Positions 24,634-33,897 of a DNA stretch of 54,636 nucleotides are shown here, piece after piece. Below the pieces are notes generated by a model, which did not search any database, had not been told where the DNA came from, and saw nothing but the letters and a program-made list of their open reading frames with translations. The position numbers and the translations under genes are program-made. Where the stretch lies: positions 1 through 54,636 of the forward strand of contig CABYZM010000006.1 of NCBI GenBank assembly GCA_902523435.1, in the 5' to 3' direction. The first letter of the stretch is position 1; every line of letters starts with the position of its first letter. This DNA is from an uncultured SAR116 cluster alpha proteobacterium. GTDB lineage: Bacteria; Pseudomonadota; Alphaproteobacteria; Puniceispirillales; Puniceispirillaceae.

Positions 24634-25947
24634 TTATTTATGTTGGTCAAGTGTCTTAAGAAATTTGTCAATAATTTCATCAATATGTGATCTCTCAGCG
24701 ACAAAGGCAGGTGCAAGAATAGCGTTATCGCCAGTGAATTTCACATGCAGTCCGTTCCAGAACATATCTTTTTGCATCTGCGTGCCACGCCGGCCCGGCA
24801 CTCCATCGTTATGAAGTTCAACCCCTGCCATCATGCCATAGGCGCGCAGGTCAGCCACCAAAGGATGGTCTTTCAGTGACCAAACTGCATCGATGAAATA
24901 AGCAGACATATCTGCTGCTCTGTCAAACAGTCCTTCTTCCTCATAAATTTTCTGTGTGGCAATGCCTGCTGCGCATGCAGCGGGGTGAGCAGAATAGGTA
25001 TAGCCATGAAAAAACTCAATCGCATTTTCTGGAGACGCATTTGTAACTGTGTCATAGATTTCATCTTTCACGGCAACTGCACCCATTGGAATTGCCCCGT
25101 TGGTCAGAGCTTTGGCCATCGTAATGATATCGGGTGTGACACCATAGCTCTGAGAAGCAAAGGCTTTGCCTGTGCGGCCAAAACCGGTAATAACTTCGTC
25201 AAATACCAGCAGGATACCATGTTCATCGCAGATTTCGCGCAGACGCTGCAGATAGCCTTGTGGTGGGACTAATGTTCCGGTTGAGCCAGCAATAGGCTCA
25301 ACAAAAACAGCAGCTATTGTGGAGCCGCCATAGGTCTCACAAATCCTTGTTAAATCTTCTGCTAGTTCAGCTCCAGTTGCAGGTTGCCCTTTTGTGAAGC
25401 TTTGCTCAGGTGTGTGTGTGTGACGCATTGTCACGACATTGGGAAGGGTTACTGGAAAGGTTTCCCTGTTTTTTACCATGCCAGCCAATGATACACCGCC
25501 CATATTCACGCCATGGTAGGCACGTTCTCGGCTGACAAAACGAAGACGTTGGGACTGACCATTAGCTCTGTGATAAGCCATGACAATTTTCAAAGCCGTC
25601 TCAACAGACTCAGACCCCGAATTTACAAAAAAGACATGATTAAGTGGGTCGGGCAGAATGCGTGCAACTCGCGAAGCCAATTCAAACGAACCTGGGTGAC
25701 CTAATTGGAAATGTGGTGTGTAATCATTTTCAATCATCTGTTTATATACAGCTTCCGCAATTTCGCGCCGTCCATGGCCAGCTGGTGTGCAGAATAGACC
25801 CGATGAACCATCAATAAGCTGACTGCCTTTATAATCCCAGCAATACATGCCTTCTGATTTCACAACCAGACGCGGATTTGATTTGAAATCACGGTTACCT
25901 GAAAACGGCATCCAGTGATGCTCAAGAGAATTCACATCGAAAGGCAT
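24634..25947 (-). CDS. tpa: Class III aminotransferase, probable taurine (omega-amino acid)--pyruvate aminotransferase
   Basis: 437 aa, PLP-dependent fold type I. 'VFFVNSGSESVETALKI' near residue 105, 'LVFDEVITGFGRTGKAFA' near 245 (PLP-binding Asp) and 'IITMAKALTNGAIPMGAV' near 275 (Schiff-base Lys) are intact. The N terminus (EHHWMPFSGNRDFKSNPR) resembles the beta-alanine/omega-amino-acid--pyruvate group more than classical Tpa, so beta-alanine or hypotaurine may also be substrates. Next to tauABC and divergent from xsc, the likely job is taurine + pyruvate to sulfoacetaldehyde + alanine. ATG at 25947. Confidence 0.82.
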   Translation of the reverse strand: MPFDVNSLEHHWMPFSGNRDFKSNPRLVVKSEGMYCWDYKGSQLIDGSSGLFCTPAGHGRREIAEAVYKQMIENDYTPHFQLGHPGSFELASRVARILPDPLNHVFFVNSGSESVETALKIVMAYHRANGQSQRLRFVSRERAYHGVNMGGVSLAGMVKNRETFPVTLPNVVTMRHTHTPEQSFTKGQPATGAELAEDLTRICETYGGSTIAAVFVEPIAGSTGTLVPPQGYLQRLREICDEHGILLVFDEVITGFGRTGKAFASQSYGVTPDIITMAKALTNGAIPMGAVAVKDEIYDTVTNASPENAIEFFHGYTYSAHPAACAAGIATQKIYEEEGLFDRAADMSAYFIDAVWSLKDHPLVADLRAYGMMAGVELHNDGVPGRRGTQMQKDMFWNGLHVKFTGDNAILAPAFVAERSHIDEIIDKFLKTLDQHK

Positions 25948-26266
25948 GGTTTGGACTCCCCAAATTATTCTACTGTCGTGTTGTGTGCAAAATAGAGCGT
26001 TATACTACAAATAGGAAGTACCGTGGTTTCATTGCAAGATGAAAACCGCACAACATTATCTGATATACGACTTTTTATTCAGCGCACTGAGTAATGAGTA
26101 AACTGAAAAAAACTATTTTGGAAAACACCCTCAGATTAGAGATTTCAAGAGGTGGAAGAGTAAGTAAAGTTTCAGTTGTTCTTTTGGGCAAAATCTCCTA
26201 AAAATTCTTAGGTCTATTTTACAACCATCTTTCGCTTGGCGCATATCACGAAAAAGGATCAGCTTT
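25948..26266. promoter_or_regulatory. Divergent promoter region between tpa and xsc
   Basis: 319 bp with no gene, expected to hold back-to-back promoters for the aminotransferase/transport genes (-) and xsc-pta (+). A TATACT hexamer sits near 26002. xsc has a good ribosome site (AAAAAGGA at 26251-26258). No tauR (MocR-type regulator) gene lies nearby. Confidence 0.45.
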
Positions 26267-28048
26267 ATGAAAATGACTACTGAAGAGGCTTTTGTTAAAG
26301 TTTTACAGAGGCATGGTATCGAACACGCGTTTGGGATCATTGGTTCAGCGATGATGCCGATTTCTGATCTGTTTCCACAGGCGGGAATTACCTTCTGGGA
26401 TGCTGCACATGAATGTAATGCCGGAATGATGGCTGATGGCTACACTCGTGCATCCGGCAAGGTTTGTATGATGGTCGCGCAAAATGGACCTGGGATCACT
26501 AATTTTGTCACTCCAGTGAAAACAGCATATTGGAACCACACACCGCTTTTGCTGGTAACACCACAGGCTGCCAACAAGACAATCGGTCAGGGTGGCTTCC
26601 AGGAAGTCGAGCAGATGGCGCTATTTAAAGATATGGTTTGTTATCAGGAAGAAGTGCGCGATCCAACACGTGTGGCTGAAGTGCTTAATCGCGTGATCAC
26701 CCAGGCGGTGCGCTTGAGCGCACCTGCACAAGTCAATATCCCGCGTGATTTCTGGACGCAGGTCATTGATATTGAAATCCCTGAAATCCTCAGTTTTGAG
26801 CGGCCATCAGGCGGTGATGATGCTTTATCAAAGGCAGCACAGATGCTTAGCGAGGCAGAATTTCCCGTGATTTTGAATGGTGCAGGTGTTGTTATTGGCG
26901 GTGCTATACCTGCCTCAATGGCACTAGCTGAACGCCTTGATGCACCTGTGTGTTGTGGATATCAACATAATGATGCGTTTCCAGGTTCACACCCTTTGTT
27001 TGCAGGTCCGCTTGGCTATAATGGGTCCAAGGCGGGCATGGAGCTAATTGCCAAGTCTGATGTAGTTCTAGCACTGGGAACCCGCCTGAACCCTTTTTCA
27101 ACACTGCCAGGCTATGGAATTGATTACTGGCCAAAGGATGCAAAGATTATTCAGGTGGATATTAATCCGGATCGGATTGGGCTAACCAAGCCAGTGACTA
27201 TTGGGATTATTGGGGATGCGAGAAAGGTTGCTGAAGGCTTGTTAGAAAAGCTCGGCCCTCAAGCAGGCGAAAAAGGACGGTCCAGCCGTACTGCCGTGAT
27301 TGCTAAGACAAAATCAGCATGGGCTCAAGAATTGACTAGTCTTGACCATGAGGATGATGATCCTGGTACAACTTGGAATGAGCGTGCCCGCAAAAGGGAG
27401 CCGGGCAAGATGAGCCCTCGGATGGCGTGGCGGGCGATTACGTCTGTTTTGCCAAAGGACGCAATTATCAGTTCTGATATTGGAAACAACTGCGCGATTG
27501 GGAATGCTTATCCTACTTTTGAACAAGGCCGAAAATATCTTGCGCCAGGCCTATTTGGGCCTTGTGGTTACGGGTTTCCAGCAATCTGTGGTGCAAAAAT
27601 AGCGCAGCCTGACGTGCCTGTGGTTGGCTTTGCCGGTGATGGTGCCTTTGGGATTTCGATGAACGAAATGGTTTCTGTTGGTCGTGATGAATGGCCGCCA
27701 ATCACGATGATTATCTTCCGAAATTACCAGTGGGGTGCTGAAAAGCGAAACACTACCCTCTGGTTTGATGATAATTTTGTTGGGACAGAGCTAGATACAG
27801 ATGTCACTTATGCTGGCATTGCCCAGCAATGTGGTGTGAAAGGCGTTCAAGTTGATGGCATGGACGCGCTCGCAGAGGCCCTTGATAAAGCGATTGAAGC
27901 ACAGATGAAGGATAAAGTAACAACCTTTATTGAAGTTGTGCTGAATCAGGAACTTGGCGAACCGTTCCGCCGCGACGCAATGAAAAAACCTGTTTCAGTT
28001 GCTGGTATCGACCCTTCTGATTTCCGTCCGCAACAGCCCGTATCTTAA
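26267..28048 (+). CDS. xsc: Sulfoacetaldehyde acetyltransferase
   Basis: 593 aa, thiamine-diphosphate enzyme of the acetolactate synthase superfamily. It splits sulfoacetaldehyde with phosphate into acetyl phosphate and sulfite. The sequence matches Xsc throughout, not acetolactate synthase: 'HGIEHAFGIIGSAMMPISDL' near residue 15, 'AAHECNAGMMADGYTRASG' near 47 (with the cofactor-activating Glu), and 'GFAGDGAFGISMNEMVSVGR' near 450, the ThDP/Mg motif GDG...N-like block, followed by 'FRNYQWGAEKRN'. ATG at 26267 with AAGGA upstream. It precedes pta by 15 bp. Confidence 0.95.
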   Translation: MKMTTEEAFVKVLQRHGIEHAFGIIGSAMMPISDLFPQAGITFWDAAHECNAGMMADGYTRASGKVCMMVAQNGPGITNFVTPVKTAYWNHTPLLLVTPQAANKTIGQGGFQEVEQMALFKDMVCYQEEVRDPTRVAEVLNRVITQAVRLSAPAQVNIPRDFWTQVIDIEIPEILSFERPSGGDDALSKAAQMLSEAEFPVILNGAGVVIGGAIPASMALAERLDAPVCCGYQHNDAFPGSHPLFAGPLGYNGSKAGMELIAKSDVVLALGTRLNPFSTLPGYGIDYWPKDAKIIQVDINPDRIGLTKPVTIGIIGDARKVAEGLLEKLGPQAGEKGRSSRTAVIAKTKSAWAQELTSLDHEDDDPGTTWNERARKREPGKMSPRMAWRAITSVLPKDAIISSDIGNNCAIGNAYPTFEQGRKYLAPGLFGPCGYGFPAICGAKIAQPDVPVVGFAGDGAFGISMNEMVSVGRDEWPPITMIIFRNYQWGAEKRNTTLWFDDNFVGTELDTDVTYAGIAQQCGVKGVQVDGMDALAEALDKAIEAQMKDKVTTFIEVVLNQELGEPFRRDAMKKPVSVAGIDPSDFRPQQPVS

Positions 28049-28063
28049 CGCGGTATTTATCAA

Positions 28064-29005
28064 GTGGGATCGGGCTTTCTTCATCGTGCCGCTGCAGCGT
28101 GCCCTGCTGATCTTCTAGCCCGAGCAAAGGAGCGCGGCACCTGCCGACTGCTGGTTGTACGTGCTGCTGCTGCTCTTCCAATGGAGGCTGCTTTTGAGGC
28201 TGTTCAGGCTGATATCGTTGAGCCTGTTCTAGTTGGTGAGCCCGAGATCATAAAGGCTGAAGCTGAAAAGCTGGGTTGGATAGTCCCTGATGACGCTATT
28301 ATCCCTGCAGTAGGCGAGGCAGAGGCCGCGTCTGTATCGGCTGACCTTCTGCGGCGCGGGCTGGCAGGAGAGGGGCCGGAAATTAATGCGGTTATGAAGG
28401 GACAGCTTCACACAGATGTGTTTATGGGCGCATTACTAGATAAGTCTGTGGGCTTGCGCACAGGTAACCGGCTGGTGCATGTGTTTGCGATATTTCCGCC
28501 GGACGGGTCTGCCCCGGTCATGGTCTCTGATGCAGCTGTGAATGTGTCACCAGATGATAAGACAAAGCAGCAGAGCATGACCCAGATGGCCCGCCTGTCT
28601 CCGCTGATTGGTCAGGACAGTCCAAGGCTGGCGGTTCTATCCGCGACAGAAACACCCATTGAGTCCATGCCTGCTTCTCTTGAAGCAGCGCATCAGGCAG
28701 ACTGGGCACGCGCACATCTAAGCGAGGTTGATGTCTCCGGACCTTTGTCCTTTGATTTAGCGTTGTCAGCCACATCTGTGGAGCTGAAAGGGTTGGTCGG
28801 TGATGATGTGGCCGGTCGGGCAAATTGCTTTCTGCTGCCAGAAATTGTAGCTGGCAATATCCTCTATAAGGCGTTTGTTTATTTAGGTGGAGGCTGCGCA
28901 GCCGGGATTGTAGTTGGCGGGGCTGTGCCTGTTCTTTTGACCAGCCGGGCAGACCCTGCTGCTGCCCGCCTTGCCTCTGTCGCTCTGGCCGCTGTAGCGT
29001 GCTAG
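28064..29005 (+). CDS. pta: Phosphate acetyltransferase (taurine-cluster type)
   Basis: 313 aa, the short single-domain Pta. It turns the acetyl phosphate from Xsc into acetyl-CoA. Family blocks: 'GPEINAVMKGQLHTDVFMGALL' region near residue 105, 'RLVHVFAIFPPDGSAPVMVSDAAVN' region near 135, and 'GRANCFLLPEIVAGNILYKAFVYLGG' region near 248. GTG start at 28064, 15 bp after the xsc stop, so the two steps are one operon. Its stop is 2 bp from the stop of the convergent flavoprotein gene. Confidence 0.92.
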   Translation: MGSGFLHRAAAACPADLLARAKERGTCRLLVVRAAAALPMEAAFEAVQADIVEPVLVGEPEIIKAEAEKLGWIVPDDAIIPAVGEAEAASVSADLLRRGLAGEGPEINAVMKGQLHTDVFMGALLDKSVGLRTGNRLVHVFAIFPPDGSAPVMVSDAAVNVSPDDKTKQQSMTQMARLSPLIGQDSPRLAVLSATETPIESMPASLEAAHQADWARAHLSEVDVSGPLSFDLALSATSVELKGLVGDDVAGRANCFLLPEIVAGNILYKAFVYLGGGCAAGIVVGGAVPVLLTSRADPAAARLASVALAAVAC

Positions 29006-29007
29006 CC

Positions 29008-31515
29008 TTAACCTTTAATCCGAGCGCTGGTCGGATCATAAAGTGGCTTTAGACTGGCCTTAGCAGCACAGATTTGTCCTGCCACATCAATTTCAAAAGA
29101 TGAACTGAGAATATCTGTAACGCTTTCACCATTGCGGCAGGCCACGTAGCCAAGCCCGATGGCGCTGCCAAGGTGGTGACCATAATTGCCTGAGGTCAGA
29201 TAACCGTTAATCTTGCCATCGCGCAAAATAGGCTCGTTGTGATAGAGCAGGGGCGCAGGATCTTCAAGCTGGAACTGGACAAGGCGTTTCTTTAAGCCGG
29301 CTTCCTGTTTGGCTAACACTGCATCACGACCGATAAATTGGCCTAATTGGGAAGACGGTTTATCAGTCTTGACTGCAAAGCCTAATCCGGCTTCCAAAAT
29401 ATGATCCTCATCAGAGATATCATGTCCAAAATGTCGGAAGGCTTTTTCAAGGCGGCAGCTGTCAAGTGCATGCATGCCGGCAAGTGTCAGTCCATGTGAT
29501 TGTCCCGCATGCCAGACTGTATTAAAGGCATGTTCAGTCATTTCGGAGGAGACATAAATCTCCCAGCCCAGTTCACCGACATAGGACACCCGGTGCGCCC
29601 GAGCATTGATATGACCTATTGTTATCTGTTTCGCCTGCCCAAAGCCGAAGGAGTCATTTTCGAGAGACTGGTCAATCACAGGCTGCAGCACAGAGCGTGC
29701 CTGTGGTCCCATAACGGCAATCACCGCCTCTGACACTGTCATATCCACAGCCACGCATTGGGTGTGATCAGGAATATGGCGGTTTAGCCAGCTCATTTCG
29801 CGCCGGATGGTTGCGGCAGGTGTCACCACCAAAAATTCATCTGATGACAGCCGGGTAACTGTCACATCGGCTTCTATGCCGCCAGCCTCATTTAACCACT
29901 GGGTATAGACAATACGTCCTGGTTCAACCGCCACATTATTTGCACAGATAAGCTGCAGGACCTTTTCAGCATCGCGTCCAATCACTCTGATCTTGCCGAA
30001 AGTCGACAAATCAAAGAGGCCAGCTGCTTGACGAACTGCTTTATGCTCAGCTGCTGCATAACCAAACCAGTTTTGACGGCCCCAGCTATATTCATATTCT
30101 GGTTTTTTGCCTTTATGTGCTTCCGATTCAGGCAGAAACCAGTTGGCCTGTTCCCAGCCATACAGCTCTCCAAAACAGGCCCCATTTTCAGCCAGCTTTT
30201 GATGAAGTGGGGTGCGGCGCAGGCCTCTGGCTGAGGCAAACTGGCGGTAGGGATAGTGATCTGCATATAAAAGCCCAAGTGTTTCTGTCACTCGAGCTGA
30301 CAGGTAATGGCGATTTGCCTGAAACGGGTGCATACGCCGGATATCGACATCCCAAATATCCATTTGCGGGCGGCCTTTATCCATCCATTGGGCTAGGGCC
30401 ATGCCAGCTCCACCAGCAGACTGAATGCCAACAGAATTAAAACCGGCAGCCACAAAGAAATTGTTCAGTTCGGGTGCTTCGCCAAGTAGATAACGATCGT
30501 CTGGCGTAAAGCTTTCCGGACCGTTGAAAAAGGTCTGGATGCCCGTTGTTTCTAAAACTGGCAGACGAGCTGTTGCCTTTTCCAGTATTGGCAAAAAGTG
30601 GTCAAAATCATCTGGCAGAGTGGTGAATTCAAAATCATCCGCAATGCCTTCACCGCCCCAGGGTTTGGCCACAGGTTCAAAAGCGCCCAATAGAATTTTG
30701 CCTGCATCTTCTTTGAAGTAAGCGCATTCATCAGGTACACGCAGCACAGGCAGATTACTCTGTAGTCCTTCGATCTGTTCAGTGACAATATAGAAATGCT
30801 CACAGGCATGTAGGGGAACAGAAACGCCAGCCATCTGACCAATCTCTCTGGCCCACATCCCCCCACAATTCACTACATATTCAGCTTTGATCTCTCCTTG
30901 CGATGTCGACACACCGCCGACCACTCCGTCTTTCTGATTAATGGCTGTGACTTTTACACCCTCAATAATTTTAGCGCCTCTGGCCCGTGCGCCTTTGGCA
31001 AGAGCTTGTGTAATATTCACAGGATCCGCCTGACCATCCTTTCCCAGATAAACGCCCCCTTTTGCGTCAGACACATTTAAGCCTGGATAACGCGACGCGA
31101 TATCAGCTGTGCTGACCTCGTCAATTTCCACCCCGAAGGCACGGGCCATAGCTGCTCCGCGGCGCAATTCTTCCATCCGTGCATCTGTGAGGGCAACTGT
31201 TATAGATCCGTTCTGGCGGAACCCAGTGGCAACACCAGTTTTTTGCTCAAGGCTGGCATAAAGCTCTTGTGAATATTTAGCAAGCCTTGTCATATTCTGG
31301 GTAGCACGCAGCTGGGCAATAAGTCCAGCGGCATGCCATGTTGTCCCGCAGGTCAGAGTCTTGCGTTCAAGCAGCACGATATCTGTCCAGCCCAGTTCTG
31401 CCAGATGGTAGGCGACAGAACAGCCGACGACACCGCCACCGATGATCACAACCTTAGCATGTGAAGGAAGTGAAGTGTTGCTGCTTGTATCTTTGACTTT
31501 ATTTGTGTCTGCCAT
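29008..31515 (-). CDS. FAD-dependent dimethylglycine/sarcosine dehydrogenase-like protein with GcvT domains
   Basis: 835 aa from the ATG at 31515 (ribosome site GAGGAAAC); the frame runs on to 32040 without homology. Domains: DAO-type FAD domain (residues ~20-390, 'VVIIGGGVVGCSVAYHLAELG', then 'TTWHAAGL' whose His is the covalent flavin site in relatives), the FAO_M linker (~390-450), and a GcvT folate-binding domain plus C-terminal barrel (~455-830). Such enzymes demethylate N-methyl amines and pass the C1 unit to tetrahydrofolate. Natural substrate unknown: dimethylglycine, sarcosine, or, from the taurine neighbours, possibly N-methyltaurine. Confidence 0.85.
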   Translation of the reverse strand: MADTNKVKDTSSNTSLPSHAKVVIIGGGVVGCSVAYHLAELGWTDIVLLERKTLTCGTTWHAAGLIAQLRATQNMTRLAKYSQELYASLEQKTGVATGFRQNGSITVALTDARMEELRRGAAMARAFGVEIDEVSTADIASRYPGLNVSDAKGGVYLGKDGQADPVNITQALAKGARARGAKIIEGVKVTAINQKDGVVGGVSTSQGEIKAEYVVNCGGMWAREIGQMAGVSVPLHACEHFYIVTEQIEGLQSNLPVLRVPDECAYFKEDAGKILLGAFEPVAKPWGGEGIADDFEFTTLPDDFDHFLPILEKATARLPVLETTGIQTFFNGPESFTPDDRYLLGEAPELNNFFVAAGFNSVGIQSAGGAGMALAQWMDKGRPQMDIWDVDIRRMHPFQANRHYLSARVTETLGLLYADHYPYRQFASARGLRRTPLHQKLAENGACFGELYGWEQANWFLPESEAHKGKKPEYEYSWGRQNWFGYAAAEHKAVRQAAGLFDLSTFGKIRVIGRDAEKVLQLICANNVAVEPGRIVYTQWLNEAGGIEADVTVTRLSSDEFLVVTPAATIRREMSWLNRHIPDHTQCVAVDMTVSEAVIAVMGPQARSVLQPVIDQSLENDSFGFGQAKQITIGHINARAHRVSYVGELGWEIYVSSEMTEHAFNTVWHAGQSHGLTLAGMHALDSCRLEKAFRHFGHDISDEDHILEAGLGFAVKTDKPSSQLGQFIGRDAVLAKQEAGLKKRLVQFQLEDPAPLLYHNEPILRDGKINGYLTSGNYGHHLGSAIGLGYVACRNGESVTDILSSSFEIDVAGQICAAKASLKPLYDPTSARIKG

Positions 31516-31731
31516 TTGTTTCCTCGTCTGCCTTGCTTTTTTACGGCCATGGCAGGCACTTAAATTACTACGCCACTTCTCAAATATTACCAACTCTTTG
31601 ATGATGCATGATTGCCAAATCGCGAAAAGAGATCGTCTGCAGAAGAGATAGTGTCTGGAACAGCCGCTTGCCGGAATGGCAGGCAATTGATAACCTCTCT
31701 CTAAATTATACTTACGGGTGGAGAGCGGCAG

Positions 31732-32457
31732 ATGCGCACAGTCGGACTTCTTGGCGGCATGAGCTGGCAAAGCACCCAGATCTATTACAAGCTGATCAAT
31801 GAAGATGTGCAAGCCCGCAAAGGGGGGCTTCATTCTGCCCCTTTGCTGATAAAGTCCTTTGATTTTGCTGAAATTGAAACGCTGCAAGCATCGGGGCAGT
31901 GGGCAGATGCGGGCAGGCTGCTGGAAGAACAGGCTGCGGCACTGCAGGCGGCAGGGGCAGAGGCTATAGCTCTGGCTACAAATACCATGCATAAGCTGGC
32001 TGATTATATCATTTCTGCGGTGACAGTTCCGTTCCTGCATATTGCTGATGCGACAGCCGAGGCGATACTGGCTAGCCCATCACGTCAGCCTTTGTTGTTG
32101 GCAACGGCCTTCACAATGGAACAGGATTTCTACACCGCTCCTTTGGATGAGTTCTTAGCATCCGTAGGCGGGAGGGTTCATATACCGGAAACACAGCACT
32201 GTCACATCGTTCATCAGGTGATTTATGAAGAATTATGCAAAGGTGTGATTGATTCAGATTCGCGCACAGCCTATCTGCAGATAATCAAGGATGAATCGGA
32301 AACAAAAGGCTGCGACGGTGTAATTTTAGGCTGTACGGAAATTGGACTTCTGATCAGCCAGAAGGACACAGATTTACTCGTGTTTGACACCACCGCCCTG
32401 CATTGTACGCAGATTACTAATTTTATTTGCGCTGGTGATAGGTCTGCCCAAAAATGA
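31732..32457 (+). CDS. Aspartate/glutamate racemase family protein (YgeA-like), one catalytic Cys missing
   Basis: 241 aa. It matches the YgeA-type branch along its length: 'MRTVGLLGGMSWQSTQIYYK' at the start, 'NTMHKLADY' near residue 84, 'PFLHIADATAEAIL' near 103, 'GCTEIGLL' near 202. Family members use two cysteines, one before TNTMH and one in GCTE. Here the first is alanine (ALATNTMH) and the second is kept. A two-base racemase mechanism would be impaired, so a different reaction or a weak enzyme is likely. ATG at 31732; it stands alone between the flavoprotein gene and hom. Confidence 0.8.
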   Translation: MRTVGLLGGMSWQSTQIYYKLINEDVQARKGGLHSAPLLIKSFDFAEIETLQASGQWADAGRLLEEQAAALQAAGAEAIALATNTMHKLADYIISAVTVPFLHIADATAEAILASPSRQPLLLATAFTMEQDFYTAPLDEFLASVGGRVHIPETQHCHIVHQVIYEELCKGVIDSDSRTAYLQIIKDESETKGCDGVILGCTEIGLLISQKDTDLLVFDTTALHCTQITNFICAGDRSAQK

Positions 32458-32572
32458 TTTCTGTGTAATGCTTGCCAAAGCCCAAGCAGAAGGGTAAATC
32501 TGCCATCGGAACGTTTTGAGGTTTGCGAACCGTTAAAGACACCGCATAGTCAGGGACGAAAGATAGACCATT

Positions 32573-33886
32573 ATGCCAGATACAGATAAAGAACTGAGGC
32601 TTTCTACCAGACCGGATTTGACTATAGCTATTGCTGGTCTAGGCGTAGTTGGCGCGGAAACAGCAAGGCAGCTTGTTCAGGCGTCAGACAGACTATCAGC
32701 GCGAGCTGGTCGCTGTTTGCGCCTAGTAGCCGTCAGTGCACGTTCAGACTCAGATCGCGATTTTGACAGAACCGGAATTGCCTTTGAATCCGATGCTCTG
32801 GCTCTGGCTAGACGCGCTGATGTGGATGTAGTTATTGAATTGATCGGCGGTGAGGGCGGGATTGCGCTGGCGCTCGCTGAGACTGCGCTGCAGGCGGGAA
32901 AACATGTTGTCACTGCTAATAAAGCTTTAATTGCCCATCACGGTCAGCGGCTGGCAGGGCTCGCTGAGCAAGCAGGCGTCAGGCTTAAATTTGAAGCTGC
33001 CGTTGCAGGTGGGATTCCGGCACTAAAAGTGCTGCGTGAGGGGCTCGCAGGTAATGATATAAGGCGGGTTACTGGCATTCTTAATGGGACATGTAATTAT
33101 ATCCTTTCTGAGATGACGCAAACAGGCCGAGGTTTTGATGATGTGCTGGCTGAGGCGCAGGCAAAAGGGTATGCTGAGGCTGATCCTAGCTTCGATATTG
33201 ATGGTATTGACGCTGCCCATAAGCTTTCGATTTTAACTGCAATGGCTTTTGCAGAACAGATTGATTTTGGAGCTTTGCAAATCACTGGCATTCGTCAGGT
33301 TACAGATACAGACATCTCCTATGCAGGTGAATTGGGTTATGTTATTAAACTTCTGGGTCATGCTCAGCCTCAAACTCCCGCAACAGTTCAGCCCTGTCTT
33401 GTAGCAAAAACCGGCCAGCTGGCACAAATCGGCGGAGCGCTAAATGCGGTTGAGTTCACGGCAGACCCTGTTCAGACTGTGATCTGTACTGGACCTGGCG
33501 CAGGGGCTGGGCCAACAGCTTCAGCTGTGCTTGCAGATGTCATTGATGTCGCCGCATCACGTGGCGGCCTTCCTTTTGGCATGCGTGTTGGACAGCTGGC
33601 CCAAGCAACGCAAAAAATAGATAAGCAGGCCAGACGATATTATTTACGCCTGATGGTCATGGATGAAACAGGGGTGCTGTCTGCAGTTACCTCTATTTTG
33701 CGAGACCAACAGATATCAGTTGAATCCATGCTGCAGAAAGGGCAGTCAGATGATAAGCCTGTTGCGCTTGTTCTGACCACTCATCCAACTGCACCTGACC
33801 AGATAAAGGCTGCTTGTTCCAGCTTGTCATCAGCTCGCTTTATCTCTGGTGCAATAATGGCCCTGCCGATTGTGGATGAGGCGTAA
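32573..33886 (+). CDS. hom: Homoserine dehydrogenase
   Basis: 437 aa. It reduces aspartate semialdehyde to homoserine, for threonine and methionine. NAD(P)-binding 'IAGLGVVGAETARQL' near residue 16; 'VVTANKALIAHHG' near 113; catalytic region 'GILNGTCNYILSEM' near 170 and 'GYAEADPSFDIDGIDAAHKL' near 205; C-terminal ACT domain from ~350 ('MDETGVLSAVTSILRDQQIS') that usually senses threonine. ATG at 32573. It is 11 bp before recJ, a pairing also seen in other alphaproteobacteria. Confidence 0.96.
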   Translation: MPDTDKELRLSTRPDLTIAIAGLGVVGAETARQLVQASDRLSARAGRCLRLVAVSARSDSDRDFDRTGIAFESDALALARRADVDVVIELIGGEGGIALALAETALQAGKHVVTANKALIAHHGQRLAGLAEQAGVRLKFEAAVAGGIPALKVLREGLAGNDIRRVTGILNGTCNYILSEMTQTGRGFDDVLAEAQAKGYAEADPSFDIDGIDAAHKLSILTAMAFAEQIDFGALQITGIRQVTDTDISYAGELGYVIKLLGHAQPQTPATVQPCLVAKTGQLAQIGGALNAVEFTADPVQTVICTGPGAGAGPTASAVLADVIDVAASRGGLPFGMRVGQLAQATQKIDKQARRYYLRLMVMDETGVLSAVTSILRDQQISVESMLQKGQSDDKPVALVLTTHPTAPDQIKAACSSLSSARFISGAIMALPIVDEA

Positions 33887-33897
33887 AGCCCGACGAG

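Noticed and set aside
26208-26217. TTAGGTCTAT before xsc, resembling a reversed TauR half-site
   Set aside because: As I recall the consensus (CTGGACYTAA) it matches 8 of 10 positions, but it occurs once, TauR sites are repeated, and no tauR gene is nearby.
31516-32040. Extra N-terminal ~175 residues on the flavoprotein
   Set aside because: No homology, runs antisense into the racemase gene, while the ATG at 31515 has a good ribosome site.
32458-32572. Possible riboswitch before hom
   Set aside because: I could not fold the 115 bp into a known SAM, TPP or amino acid riboswitch pattern.
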